From positions 1 to 62,000 of the forward strand of contig CAJNDS010002107.1 in the NCBI GenBank assembly GCA_905221605.1: DNA of 62,000 nt, written 5' to 3'. How positions within the stretch are numbered: position 1 is the first letter of the stretch; every line of letters begins with the position of its first letter. Below, one piece after another: positions 49,503 through 60,588 of this stretch. The stretch is from Symbiodinium natans (lineage: Eukaryota > Sar > Dinophyceae > Suessiales > Symbiodiniaceae). The translations under genes were made by a program, and so were the position numbers. The notes beneath the pieces were generated by a model. That model saw nothing but the letters and a program-made list of their open reading frames with translations, was not told the DNA's origin and searched no databases.

Positions 49503-50264
49503 GTTAGGGTTTAGGGTTTAGGGTTCAGGGTTTAGGGGTTGGGGGCGTGTGGTTTAGGGTTTAGGGGTTTAGGGTTCAGGGTTACGGTTTGGGGTGTAGG
49601 GGTTTCGGGTTCAGGGTTGCAGGGTTTCGGGGTGCATATTTAGAGTTTCAAGGGTTCATGGGTTTATGGGGTTATAGGGTTCAAGGGTTCGTTGGATTCA
49701 GTGTTTAGAGGGTACAGGGTTTAGGGTTTAGCGCGGTGATGCTGTGCTTTGGTGTTTAGTGTACCCAAAAAGCCCTAAACCCTAAAACCATTAGACAACT
49801 ACCCATGAACCCTCAGTTGGGAATTTCCAAGACTACGAATACGAAAAGAAGTACAGTCATAGGTCATACTCGAGGGTTTAGGGTCTAGGGTTTAGGGTTT
49901 ATGATACAGGGTTTAGGGTTTGGGGTTGAGGATGAAAGGTTTAGGGTGTAGGGTTTAGGGTTTAGGGTTTCGGGTTTAGGGTGAAGGGTTTAGGGTTTGG
50001 GGGTTACGATTTAGGATTTAGGGTTAAGGGGTTGAGGAGTTTAGGGGTTAAGGGTTTCGGGTTGAGGGGTTTATAGGGTTGAGGGTTTGGGGTTTGGGGT
50101 TTGGGCTCATAAAGTTAAAGGGCTCATGGGTTTAGAGGGTTTATGGGGTTCTGGGTTTAGGGTTTAGTGCGGTTGTGCTGTGCTGGGATTGTGCAGGGGG
50201 ATCCTCGGCTGCAAGAGTCCTTACGTCTCTACCTGTAGGCTCGAAGCCTCAGCATTCCATAGAA

Positions 50265-50348
50265 GGGAATGAGGGAATGAGGGCCCTATGTAATCCCTTA
50301 AAGGGTATAAGTAGGGCCCTCATTCCCTCATTCCCTACTAAGAACCAG
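50265..50348. mobile_element. MITE-like palindrome, family D copy 4
   Basis: GGGAATGAGGGAATGAGGGC at the left mirrors GCCCTCATTCCCTCATTCCC at the right and ends TACTAAGAACCAG. This is the best-preserved copy. Confidence 0.85.
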
Positions 50349-50605
50349 GGAGTAGAAGCCGCCTCAGGCCACGAGGGGGCCTTTCTGAACCATGCTTCCT
50401 TTTATGGGGTGCCCGCGATCGTACGAAGCTGGATGTTTTTTTTAGGGTACCCCAAAAAGGGAACATAACTCGTAAATCTACCCCAGGAATCCTTACTTGG
50501 GAAAAAGACCAAGAATAAGAATCAGCAAAAATCAAAGAAACATACTCAGAATGCGAAGGATCATGCTTACAGCTAGTGTTTGCAACATGAGCTGCCCCAG
50601 CTCAG

Positions 50606-50714
50606 GTTTCGCTGTTGCAGAGAGCAACCCCTCGACGGCATTCTCTTCTTGGAGCTGGAAGACGGAAGGGGTTGGGCCTTCGACAAGGCGCCCGAACGCA
50701 TCGCTATAATTTCG
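50606..50714 (+). CDS. Secreted SH3-like repeat protein, exon 7
   Basis: The acceptor is CCAGCTCAG. The frame after one base contains DGILFLELEDGRGWAFDKAP. FLELEDGRGWAFD is the signature end of the second SH3-like repeat. The frame can continue unspliced to TAG 50943-50945 (113 codons from here), or leave through GT at 50715. Confidence 0.7.
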
Positions 50715-50776
50715 GTGTGTATGAACGCTGTTCCTGCGGGATCTTCGACGGACAAACGCCTGTCCTACAGCGCTAG

Positions 50777-50983
50777 TTTCGCCCCGTTGCCTGCCGCTGC
50801 GTGTCGCGCCACACACTCTTTTGCTGTAGCTGCTGCGGCTGCTACCGATGCTCCAAGGAGGTGTTGTGGGCCTACAGTCGCAGCCTCAAGAGCTTGCCAG
50901 AAACAGCCCTTGAAGAGGCGCTTGTCGCGGTTGCAGTGCTTTTAGCTGTCGGATTGAAGTCGCCTCTCCAACGCAGCGGGTGA
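50777..50983 (+). CDS. Secreted SH3-like repeat protein, possible terminal exon
   Basis: If a 62 bp intron (GTGTGT...GCGCTAG, 50715-50776) is removed, phase is kept. Sixty-eight codons follow to TGA, with a Cys cluster CCSCCGCYRCSKE and a helix LPETALEEALVAVAVLLAVG. The unspliced alternative is Ala/Ser/Arg-rich. The spliced version looks more protein-like. Confidence 0.45.
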   Translation, partial: FRPVACRCVSRHTLFCCSCCGCYRCSKEVLWAYSRSLKSLPETALEEALVAVAVLLAVGLKSPLQRSG

Positions 50984-51576
50984 GCGGACGCATCAACCCA
51001 ACGACGTTCACTCGCACTTCCGCAGCGGACGCACGTCGCGCAACCCGTTCCCTGCGCTGCATACCTTGCGGCAGCTTGCAGCAGAACGCGGTCGAGCAGG
51101 ATGTTCTTTGGGAAAGCGATGTTTCCGCCGTTTTTTCCCCTGCGCCTGCTGTAGTTTCGGACGCGGCGCGAGGCGGGCAAAGTGGCCTTGGGGGTTGTCT
51201 GATCTTGCTTGAGGGCTCTGCCTGTACTTGGCGCACGAGAATTTCGAGTCAAAGCGGCGCGACGCAGACCCGATAAAACCCCAGCCTCAAGCTTGAAAAT
51301 CCCATCGTCGCTCCATCGGTGAGCCTGGGCACCCGTTCTCGAGCTGCTGGGTCGAGCGCGTTGCAGACCGGCAGGCCATGCTGCAAGCATGCGCTGTTTC
51401 TCCGGAACGATGTGCTGGAGCCGACCACGTCGTTTTTCGTTTCCGGGTTGCTCGCTCCGGTCTGAAGCTTGAAATTCATCGGTTGATGCCATACGAACAC
51501 GTGGGACGAACGCGCGGGACGTCCATGGCCGTTGTTCTGAGACACTTCTGTGTGCCCCCGCTTGAACTCCATCTCA

Positions 51577-51640
51577 AGGGTTTAGGGTTTAGGGTTTAGG
51601 GTTTAGGGGTTTAGGGTTTAGGGTGTAGGGTTTAGGGTCT
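51577..51640. repeat. Last TTTAGGG array of the main block
   Basis: About eight G-rich heptamers. Beyond this only isolated units occur (59045-59110, 60487-60508, 61760-61785). Confidence 0.9.
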
Positions 51641-51719
51641 AGAGTTCTCTGTGCACGGGCTGTCCCCCTCCCGAGCGCGCCGCAGCACGGGCTTGCCACG
51701 AAACTGGAGTCATACTCAC

Positions 51720-51890
51720 AATCATGAGAATGCCAATAATAATGCTACCAATAATAATACTACTAATAATAATACTGCTACTAATCATAATACTACTAAT
51801 AATAATACTGCTACTAATTATAATACTACTTATAGTAATACTACGAATAATAATAGTACTAATAACCATAATCATAATCATACGAATAGT
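51720..51890. repeat. AAT/ACT-rich microsatellite
   Basis: AATAATAATACTACT units of 12-24 bp over about 170 bp. The Asn/Thr and Ile/Leu open frames on the two strands are artefacts. Confidence 0.9.
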
Positions 51891-51937
51891 AAGGCAGTCG
51901 CCTGCAACATTCGGCTGCGCCACGTGAACCTCGCCGC

Positions 51938-52753
51938 GTGACCGGCGCGGGCGATCGCATGAAAGTCAGCGCCAACAGGGCTGCCATCATGTGGAGTGTT
52001 GTTCCAGGTGCTCAGCTCGCCGCATCGTGCCATCAGAACCATGCTGGGCTCCGTTCTGGATGTGGCTGGTCAGCTAACAGCTACGAGTCGAAACTGTGCG
52101 AGCAGCGCTTGCGACTCACCCCAGCCAAGGTGGGCTCACACCCTGAGTCCCCTGGGCCTAGACTTCCTGGCTTCTCGTCATTTGTCGCGCGCCTAACAGG
52201 TGACCGCCTCGCCCGCAACCCTGGCAGCTTTCTGTGGCTCGACGCCAGAGCTCGCCGAGTGGCCGACCACCGGTGTCTGGGCGGAAACCGGTCGCAACCC
52301 AAACGTGGCGAAACATGCGCAAAACAGTTTCGCCCCGTCGCGATCATGCCAGTTGGCCTGACCGTCACTGGAAGGGGACCCGCACTTGACGGCCGAAACA
52401 GGCGTGGGAGAGGGTGGGGGAGGTTAACGTCGACGTGGAGCAACATTCCGCACGCAGGTCATCGCTCCAGCACCGAAAGGCGCAAATCACCGCCCCCACC
52501 ATGCTTGTCTCAGTACCTGTTGGCACTGGGCAGATTTGGGGCTCACATCTCGTTCCATTTGCTTGCCTTTCCGCGGATGTGCCAATGGTGTCCCATCTGC
52601 CACCCACCTCCTGTGGAGACCGCCAGGCTGCAGGGATGTGCCGAATTCCGGCAATGCTGCGGCTCGCGATGCCGTGCTATGTCCGCTCCCCCCCCCTTTC
52701 TCCGCCACCACATCGAGGTTGCCTCCGTTACGGCATCGAGTGTGCTTCCATGA
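51938..52753. other. Region with a long but unrecognised + strand frame
   Basis: A 271-codon ATG frame is open on the + strand, but overlapping frames of 120-185 codons exist on the other strand. Composition is Arg/Ser/Pro/His-rich without visible domains. In GC-rich DNA this is weak evidence of coding. Confidence 0.2.
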
Positions 52754-52869
52754 GGAAACGTGCACTGACACCACAGAGGTGCCACGCACAAATGGGTGGG
52801 ATGTCAGGTGTCCATGAGTGGTGACCGAACCTCGGATGTCGAAGTTCATCTCTATGCAGCTGCGCGTGC

Positions 52870-53275
52870 TTCTTTGGGCGAAAATGGATTTCATGTGACA
52901 AGCACGGCTCAGTGCCCTTTCGGATGAAATTCTGCGAAGTTGTACTGACGCCGATTGCAGATTGTGGTGCAGGGCATCGCACAACGATGAATTGGTCACC
53001 AAATGGAGTGCGCGTGCCTGGTAGATTCGCGAGAGTTGGTACACGCACTCGCGAAGCTTTTGCGCTTTTCAATGGGATTACCGGTGTATGTACATTTTCT
53101 TTGACGTCGCGAGGGACGCACTCGTTGATTTTGTGCAGCAGTGAACAAAGATGATTGGTCAAAACCATCGATGTTTAGAATGATTTTGACGTTGACATGA
53201 CATCGTGCTCAAGCGCAATTTGGCACCGTGTAAAATCGTGTAAAGTTATGTCTTTCTGCCTGCTCCAGAAGTCTG
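52870..53275. repeat. Diverged duplicated unit, copy 1
   Basis: It contains GTGCGCGTGCCTGGTAGATT, GAACAAAGATGATTGGTCAA and TGACATGACATCGTGCTC, repeated about 1.16 kb downstream. Its left part (GTGACAAGCACGGCTCAGTG, TTCTGCGAAGTTGTACTG) recurs inverted at 53525-53625. Confidence 0.75.
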
Positions 53276-53524
53276 CCTAATGCCATGCAGGACTTACTTA
53301 TGTATTAACTTCATTACTTACGTTGCGGCATCCCAGTTCGCCCTTGCTTTTGCAATCGTTGGCCTGTCGCCCCACGTGGCAACGCCCAGCCGCAAACCAA
53401 CGAATTCGTACAGTACCTCATGCCAGGGTAACGACCAATCAAGTCCCGAAGGTGGTCCAACCATGCTTCTAAGCAATCGTCGCCGCCATTCTGAATCCTG
53501 TTTGCGAAGACGATGCTGCCGTAC

Positions 53525-53640
53525 TTTACGATGCCCGCCACCAAAACATGCAACCGGTGCCATTACAGCTTCGCAAAATTTTCCCCAGAGGGCCAATGAG
53601 ACGTGCTTGTCACCTAAAATGCATGGATGCATGGACCATC
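53525..53640. repeat. Inverted partial copy of the duplicated unit
   Basis: CAGCTTCGCAAAATTTTCC and AATGAGACGTGCTTGTCACC are the reverse complement of the left part of copy 1. Peptides read from the two copies on opposite strands are alike (SQNF...ETCLS versus SQNF...EPCLS). Confidence 0.65.
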
Positions 53641-54119
53641 TGCGTGCACGCACTGGTGTCAGCTTGCCGGCATGGATGCCCTGGCCATTCGCATCGTCGT
53701 GTGGGCACGGGTGCTCAAACCATTTGCTGGTACGGGCACCACTACGCACACAATCATCATGCGGGCCAGGATGCTCCAGCTTTCGCAAGCGCTGTCAACA
53801 CGCACCTAACCATCGTGAGGGCATGCGAGGATCGCAGTGGGCAGAGACGACGTCGCCCATCGGGATGCCAAAAAACGAATCAATGGAGCAGTCTCACCAC
53901 CCACGCTGCCACATTTTGCCACCGACTCTGACACCAACAACAATGAGGCAGCTTCCGCGCTCAGAGTTCAGAGTTGGCGTCGCGTCCGGCTGTGGCGACA
54001 GCTTTGGCCTGGCTGGATTGAATCAGCATGTCCAGCAGATGACTCAAACGTTAAACTTGCAGAGTTGGTTCTACAAATGCATCCATGGCTATTGGAATTT
54101 CGCACGTCATGTGGCACAG

Positions 54120-54445
54120 TTGCCAGCAAACAAGGGGGTGACGCGTGCGATGAGTTGGTCGCCACATGGAGTGCGCGTTCCTGGTAGACCTCGCGACTCT
54201 TAGTACACGCAGCTTGAGGCTTTTGCAGGCTTCAATGGAAATACCTGCTGGAGTGTGTGCGTGACAAATTCTTTTGACGTTGTGCCGGATGCATTCCTTG
54301 ATTTTGTACAGCATTGAACAAATTGAACAAAGATGATTGGTCAAAAGCCGTCGATGTTTTGAATTATTCTAACATTGACGTGACGTCATGCTCCAATTTG
54401 ACACCATGTAAAGTTGCGTTCGTTTGCCTGCTCCCCCAAGAGGCA
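54120..54445. repeat. Diverged duplicated unit, copy 2
   Basis: GATGAGTTGGTCGCCACATG, GTGCGCGTTCCTGGTAGACC, AAGATGATTGGTCAAAAGCC, ATTGACGTGACGTCATGCTC and GTTTGCCTGCTCC match copy 1 in order and orientation at about 75-80% by eye. Confidence 0.75.
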
Positions 54446-54449
54446 CATT

Positions 54450-55200
54450 CATGATGTTTACGTGCACGTTACATGATAAATGCTTACACGTGACACGTGC
54501 AGCTTGCCGTTTTGAACCAAGCTCATGCGATCACGCCGGGAACGCGAAACGCGGCACTTCTCGGCAGGACGATCATTGAAGTCGCTATTGGCCGACGCGC
54601 AATATCCGAGTCCATATCATGGGTTGAAATCCACGGCAGGCGCACGTTTGTGTGCATCTCAAGGCAGTGCGGCTCAGCTGAATCCGCCTGTTCATCGCTC
54701 AGCTCTCCGTCACCGTTGGCAGTGCCAGAACGTGGCAAGGAGAGGAGACTAGGTGCCTCGAAGGCAAGGAGTGCGGACCAATGCACTTCAAACGCAGACG
54801 CAACAGCTGCTAGCCGCGCAGCAAGCCGCCCTAGCACGACATCGAGCGAGCAGTCTGACGAACGCAGCGGCCTGTGAGGACCACGCCCACCAACTTCGAT
54901 GCTAAGAGCAATGAGCCGACACCGATTGCACAAGGCAGCTCGAGATAGGTCGGCGCCTTAGGGTCGCAGAGTCGTGTCGGCCAATTTGCATGCCACTCAT
55001 GTGTTACCTGCTCGAAGCATTTCAAAGCGATGCGATGGTGAACTGCGACATCGCGTTCCTGCCACTATAGCATGGGGTTGGGGCCTCCCGCGACCGAGCG
55101 GGTCTCGACTGCTGTTTACTGGTTGCCGGTTTTGCGCTACGCTACCTAGAAGTGCTCCACCATGCACCTACTCGGTGCGGACCGTGCCGCCGTCCGACAC
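54450..55200. other. Unassigned GC-rich stretch
   Basis: Open frames are seen on both strands (reverse 54523-54933; + from 54974) without recognisable motifs, repeats or splice structure. Confidence 0.25.
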
Positions 55201-55279
55201 GGCCGATTTCGCCGCCGAGCATGATGCTGCAAGCGTCGTATCGAAGTCATCGCTTGGGAACGGGGCACCGGTCGCTGGC

Positions 55280-55925
55280 GATACCACGCTCGTCTTGCCC
55301 CTTACATCCTCAGCCGAGCCACGGCGCCTGAGGGGCACCATAGTAGGCGCTGCGTGCTTGCTGCCCCGCGGCCGCGCTGACTGCCGCGGTGCGCGGACAT
55401 CTACGTGGAACTCCTCCAGTCGCCTCGAGTCAAAGGCCGGAAACGGCGCGCACTGTTTCGTATTAGCGGCGCATGCTCGTCGCCCTTGGAGAACCAAGGG
55501 TGGAGCAAGGAAACCACGTGGAGCATGCTCCTCGATGGCGGGGTGAGACGCCAGGTGACGGGGACTGGCCGCATGGCTGGCAGTATCACGCATCGCGGAC
55601 CTTTACTGTGCACTCTCGCGATCGTGTGCTCCTGCCATGCTTGCCGCCCAGTTCGCGTGCACTTCTCCGCTCCCAAGCTGCCGGAGCATGGTTCACCGCC
55701 ATACGGTGCGATGAGGCAAGCCGCATCCCGCCACAAGCGATGCAGATTGCCTTGAGGCATCGCTTGCGCCTGCCCCTGTCCCTATGCGCAATGGGTCACC
55801 CACATCTTTGCACCGTAGAGGTGGACGGCGCCGCGCTGAAGGTCCGGAGCGGCGCAAGCACTGCACGTACCCCGCTCCTGGTCTTGGGTTCCGAGATAGG
55901 AGGCCGCTGGAACACTGCCGCGTAG
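55280..55925 (+). pseudogene. Degraded retroelement C-terminal region (dinoflagellate type)
   Basis: In two + frames: DTTLVLPLT near 55285; then WQYHASR, DRVLLPCLPPSSRALLRSQ, MQIALRHRLRLPL, EVDGAALKV and VLGSEIGGRWN between 55540 and 55920. From recall, dinoflagellate non-LTR retrotransposon-like ORFs carry very similar blocks (LLPSLxPSSxALLRSQ; MQIALRRRLRLPL; ADVDGAxLRV; SEVGGRWN). Order and frame are disturbed and the zinc-finger part is missing, so this is a relic. Confidence 0.55.
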
Positions 55926-55952
55926 CGGTTTGCGGCCCGTGCCATTGATGTC

Positions 55953-57118
55953 TTGGGTGAGGCAGCCTCATTGGACCAGTATGTTTACAAAACAGGCAAG
56001 AACTGTATTCTGGCGCATGGGTTTGCTAAGGTGCGACCGCTGGTGTTGCAAGGCTCCCGGGGGCCCAATTTGATGGCAGATCTCATCTGCAATGTATCCC
56101 CTCCCGCGGACCTTCGAAGATGCATATGCTGTTGACCGAGCTGTCGTCTGCAGGCTTTCCAATGCATGCACTCCTTCTTGCCTTTCGTACAAAATTAATA
56201 CCGTCGGCATCCCATGCGATCGAACTCACAGTTCAAGTTCCGTTCTTCGAAAAACAGGTCAATGGGTTGCAGGCATCCATGTTGAGGTGCTACGCAGTAC
56301 CTCGGGTCGTTTTGATGCATGAGTTGAGTGTTCTGGATCGCTTGTCAGCGACCGCGTGGAGCCGGCCGGGCTATCATGGTGCGGCGGCGTGCCCGCAATG
56401 ATACTCGCTACAGCTCTGAGAATGAGATTTTGCGGCTGGCTGAAAACGAACCGTCGTCCTGGTCGGCCAGCGTGCTGCGCAAAGAGCAGCAACTGGGACT
56501 ACCAGAGCTCGGTATTGATACCTCAGTCCTTTCTGTCAAGCAGATCAAGGATAAGTTGCACTATCACGCTGTGACAGTTGTCCTTCCTGCTGTCCGCGCG
56601 CATGAGCAGGCAAATTGGCACTCCTGTTCAAAAAACATCAAGATCATCAAGCACTGACTAAGCTACTCGACGAGTTGGACGGTGCATCAGTTGGCAGAAC
56701 TCGAGATTCGCATCTCCGATGCCCAAGCTTGGGCTCAGCGTGAACCTCAAGGCTACTTCTCGCATGCTACTCTTGGGCCTGCTGTTCCATGCAGATTTTG
56801 TTCCAGGAATGAATGATGCTTGTAGTGTCACTCGATGGGTGCGGGCGTCAGGCGAGCTCCTACGACACCTGGACAAGCGCTGAGAAAGCCAGGCGTGCGC
56901 TCTTCCCTGAACAAAAACCCTGTTGCCAATGCGCCACTCATGGTTGCATGATTTTTTTTTGGTTTTGGTTGTTGTCCGAAACCAAACGTTTTATGCTTGA
57001 GAGACTACTTGCATGGCTCATGATGGAAATTGCAGAACCTCCAGATCTCTTGGCGCTGTTGCTACTACCAGGGCTCTCTTTTGGAGTTGGGGCCTTAAGC
57101 AAATACCGCAAACGTTGA
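55953..57118 (+). pseudogene. Possible further retroelement remnant
   Basis: Successive + frames carry protein-like pieces: FFEKQVNGLQASMLRCYAV (56240-56310), then RRARNDTRYSSENEILRLAE and KEQQLGLPELGIDTSVLSVK (56375-56560). EKQVNxLQAxxLR resembles the region after the RT catalytic core in LINE-type elements. No YADD box is found. Frameshifts separate the pieces. Confidence 0.35.
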
Positions 57119-57119
57119 G

Positions 57120-57960
57120 ACTGACTTAGAACGATGTGCTGCTTTTTCTCTTTAGAATTCATGGCAAGTTTTCTTTTGGATGTCCTTTTGCGTAACTCCT
57201 TAAGACAAACCAGCTTGAAAATACACGATCCGCCTTCTCTCTTCCATGCACGGGCCGTCGCCAATCCTAATCCTGTTGGGGTTGTGTGAGTAGTCTTGCG
57301 CATGGCTGGGATGCTTGGCTGCCGGGGATCGTCTCGGATAAACATGGGCACCTGGTCTTGTCACACCCTGGCAAGTCCGTTCGTCCCTGCCTTTTCCGCT
57401 TAGTGCTGCCTGCTGAGTCCGGTTGCAGTAGGCTAGGCCTCCGACCTTGATCATTGGCCGATCTCGCGGGAAAAAAGAAGGTTCGTGACCTTGTCCGGCT
57501 CCGAGCTCTACAGGTGCCGTCTGCAGGGCGCGGCGCGGCTGGTGGGGAGCCTTTCTGTTGTGGTGTAGCTCGCCGTTGCGAGCACAGCCTTGGGCCGCGC
57601 GTGGCCGGCTGCCACTGCCGGGGCCGAGCGACGGCCCTGCACTGGACCGCGTGCTCGACCGCCACCCACGAAGGGCCGACAAACCGAATCCCAAGATTGG
57701 TCAGACCATGTCAGACCCACCTGCACCCCCAAGCAGAAAACTCATTCACGCTGAGAAAAACGTGCACCCCCTCCCAGGCGCGCGGCAACAAGTGCGTATT
57801 TTGCATGTGTGTCGAGAACATGCGCGTGCGGTGCGTGCACATTGGGGGAAAGGCTTCAGCATTTGTTTCTGTGATGCGACTTTACGCGGGGTGATGTGAC
57901 TTCGCTCGCAGCCGCGTGTCACTGGGGAAATGTGATTTCACACGCAAAAATGTGACTAAG
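57120..57960. other. Unassigned stretch
   Basis: Frames of 110-165 codons are open on both strands (reverse 57200-57694; + 57454-57894) with Arg/Pro/His-rich composition. No motif is recognised. Confidence 0.2.
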
Positions 57961-58318
57961 CCTACCCGCTTGTAGCCGCTTGCCTCTGTGGCCCTAAGCC
58001 GGTCGCTCTTAATATAATGATCTCGGGAGAAAATGCACCATTCTGGTATTTCGTTCTCAACATGACATTATAATTTAAGTTTTTGTTTTTCATAGTTATA
58101 TCCTCGCAATAATAGTAATGTTGAACCCTGTTTACTGTGGGCTCCCCCCCCCCTGGAACAGTCGAGGCTGGAATTTGCTCTGTTTAGACGGTGCGGGGAG
58201 TTTATATGATCTCAATCGGGAGGAGTTTAGATAAGTTCAAAAGGGGCAGCGATGCCCGGCAATCTTTTTTAAAGGCGCGCCACGTGGAATTTTCCTACGG
58301 CGCCCGGGGGGTTTGTCT

Positions 58319-58693
58319 TTAAAGAGGGACTCCCAAACAGTCAGGGTGTCTTGAATAATTCAGCCAAATTGTCCTTAAAGAGGGGGCCAATACTAAGGCG
58401 GGTCCAACATGAATAATAAAGACAAGAGAGCAAAAACCGTGCATTAACAACATCCTAGTTTCCTGGCTCATGATTCTTTTCAAGGTGTTGCACGGTTTTT
58501 GCTGGAGAACCTGATGTTGGGGTCCCGATGGTGGGTTCTTAGTGGCTTGGAAGCAGAGGTTGTTCAGGGACTTAATATTAGGATGCGAGCCAGGGAACCA
58601 GAGAATTACAAGCGTAAACTTGTGCACGAATTGAATGAGAAAAGCGCACACAATATTATTAAAGTGAAGAAAATTCAAAAAATATCCCATTAA
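58319..58693. other. AT-richer segment with ORFs on both strands
   Basis: Base composition drops in GC. A + frame (58499-58693) has a charged helical end LVHELNEKSAHNIIKVKKIQ. A reverse frame of 123 codons (58319-58690) is hydrophobic. Only one can be real. Neither is recognised. Confidence 0.25.
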
Positions 58694-58830
58694 ATTATTA
58701 CGTGAATGAAGTGAAATAAATAAACGCAGTTCATGTATTCATGCTACATTCACACTAATAATTTGCACGGAAGGGTTATGGGCGGCTCTTTTATCTCTTG
58801 TCTTATGCCGCCGGAATATTATAACGGCGC

Positions 58831-59049
58831 ATGAAAAGAAGTTATGAGCGTAGCAGAAATAAGCCCAACGTAGCTGTGGCACTTTCCTGCGGGCGGAGAG
58901 GGCCGCGAGAAAAAGAAAAAAAAAACATGGTTCTAAGGGAGTATCGTTCTTTCGCCATCCTGCAGGTACCCAGCGGCGACATTCTCTGTCGACGTCGTGT
59001 CCAGAGTGCTACCTGGAACCCAGGTGCTGCAGCCGACCAGGTTCGATGA
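58831..59049 (+). CDS. Possible small protein, 72 codons
   Basis: ATG to TGA with a basic start (KRSYERSRNK) and a C-terminal half EYRSFAILQVPSGDILCRRR. A CTGCAG|GTACCC boundary inside hints at splicing instead. Confidence 0.25.
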   Translation: MKRSYERSRNKPNVAVALSCGRRGPREKEKKNMVLREYRSFAILQVPSGDILCRRRVQSATWNPGAAADQVR

Positions 59050-59112
59050 ACCCTCAACCCGAACCTTTAAACCTTGAACCCAGAACCCTAAATCTTGAAC
59101 CCGAAACCCTAA
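59045..59112. repeat. Small degenerate CCCTAAA island
   Basis: AACCCTCAACCCGAACC and CCGAAACCCTAAAG units, one of the few telomeric traces beyond 52 kb. Confidence 0.7.
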
Positions 59113-59135
59113 AGACGCGCCTGTTTGTGTAGCTG

Positions 59136-59453
59136 TTGCTATGCCAGGGGCAGGGCGAGGGCATCATCTCGACGGAAATGTTGCGGCCACCGTTTGGCTC
59201 GGAGGCAGCAACTTGCCACGAAAAACCTCGGGTTCGTGATTTCAGATTCACTGTCGTCCTCCACCGTCCACTTCGTTGGCTGTCGCTACATGACGTGTTG
59301 CAACTCCACAGTGACGGCAGCCTGCTTCACGGCCCATCCCTGAATTCACGCGATGCGGGTTCACGCTCCCCCATGGAAAAGCAGCCAGGGCACCCCTTAC
59401 CCACCCCACGCCCCTCCTTGGGTACCGCACCATTCAACACAGCGTTTCAATAA
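59136..59453 (+). CDS. Possible exon or small gene, unknown
   Basis: A 105-codon frame includes PRVRDFRFTVVLHRPLRWLS and ends Pro-rich before TAA. Another + frame overlaps. No family is recognised. Confidence 0.2.
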   Translation: MLCQGQGEGIISTEMLRPPFGSEAATCHEKPRVRDFRFTVVLHRPLRWLSLHDVLQLHSDGSLLHGPSLNSRDAGSRSPMEKQPGHPLPTPRPSLGTAPFNTAFQ

Positions 59454-59866
59454 TCTTCAATGCTTCCTCATGTTGGGGGAGCTGCTGGGCGGGTGATGGG
59501 GGGCAGGCCTGCGTCGATTGACAAGCTGCATCACTGGCGAACGTGTCGACTTTTGGGGCGGCTTATGGGCTCCAAATATACCAACAACATATACCAAGGA
59601 TGCGCTGGTCCGCATTCCCGTCCGCGATCTTTGCTTGGGTTCCCAGCTGACGCCGGGCCACAATAGACATTTTAGCATGATCAGGAGAGTTTTTGACCAG
59701 CTGGTTGTGTGACGCTTTAAATGAGGAAAGGCATTGTGGTGGATTTCAACGATGCAGGACTGCTTCGCGTCGTCCCTTTAACAAGAATCTATATCCCCCT
59801 TGGGAATCATTTAAAATATATTTGTTCATATAAAGCCCAAGAGGATATTAAACATACTATTTTTAT

Positions 59867-60175
59867 TCAGGTCCTCAATGGAGTATAGGAATAGTAGCCA
59901 TAAGACGAAAAACAAGTTGAACAGGAGACCTGATCGCAATTGACGTCGGAGCGGAAGTGGAAGGTTTTGCTCACATCTCCGTTCTTGACGATGACTTTGT
60001 CGATGACGCTCGAGAGCTGCTTGCGATTGGCGACGAGGCCTCTGGTTAAACATGTTGCAAGGATGGGTTTGCATTGGTAAAAAAAGTAAGCGTTTCGAGG
60101 ATGTGTGGTCCGGCCAAAACATTCCAGCAACAGAGAGATTTCAGCAATGCAGGTCGATGCCATTGTAGCAGGCAT
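59867..60175 (-). CDS. Possible small reverse-strand gene, 102 codons
   Basis: ATG at 60175 to TGA. The central part NRKQLSSVIDKVIVKNGDVS followed by KTFHFRSDV uses C/G-ending codons (CTC, AGC, GTC, ATC, GAC) as real GC-rich genes do. The first third may be non-coding. A GATCAG|GTCTCC site inside could be a donor. No family is recognised. Confidence 0.35.
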   Translation of the reverse strand: MPATMASTCIAEISLLLECFGRTTHPRNAYFFYQCKPILATCLTRGLVANRKQLSSVIDKVIVKNGDVSKTFHFRSDVNCDQVSCSTCFSSYGYYSYTPLRT

Positions 60176-60588
60176 TGAGTGCTCTGGATCCTTGGCGGCC
60201 TCGCATGACGGGTGTCGTGGGTATGAGAGCGTGGGGTGTCTGGGATAACGTTGCGTGCGTTGCGTCTTTGTCGCACATGCTCTGTGAGGCTTTGTGACAC
60301 TTTGTGCGAATCAAGAGTCACCACCGTGACAGCTGCTCTCACGAGCAAACGAAGGTCGTGCTGAGCCTCCATGCACGGTCGTGCCGCTGCCTTCTGCTTC
60401 TACCGCGTGCCGTGAACGCAAGTGAGCCGGGGTTCCAGCCAATTTGGATGTGCGACAAGGTCTCTTGTGGTGCTCGGAGGCCTACCTTAGGGTTTAGGGT
60501 TTAGGGTTTTGCCTGATCCGAGGTCCCGCCTCAACCTCACCCTGGCGCGTTCCAGAACTAAGTTGCGGCCAAGATCGCCCGGAAACAT

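Noticed and set aside
53280-54203. 307-residue protein on the + strand, the longest ATG frame of the window
   Set aside because: It spans one inverted and one direct repeat copy, is His/Ser/Pro/Arg-rich, and is opposed by long reverse-strand frames. This looks like chance openness in duplicated GC-rich DNA.
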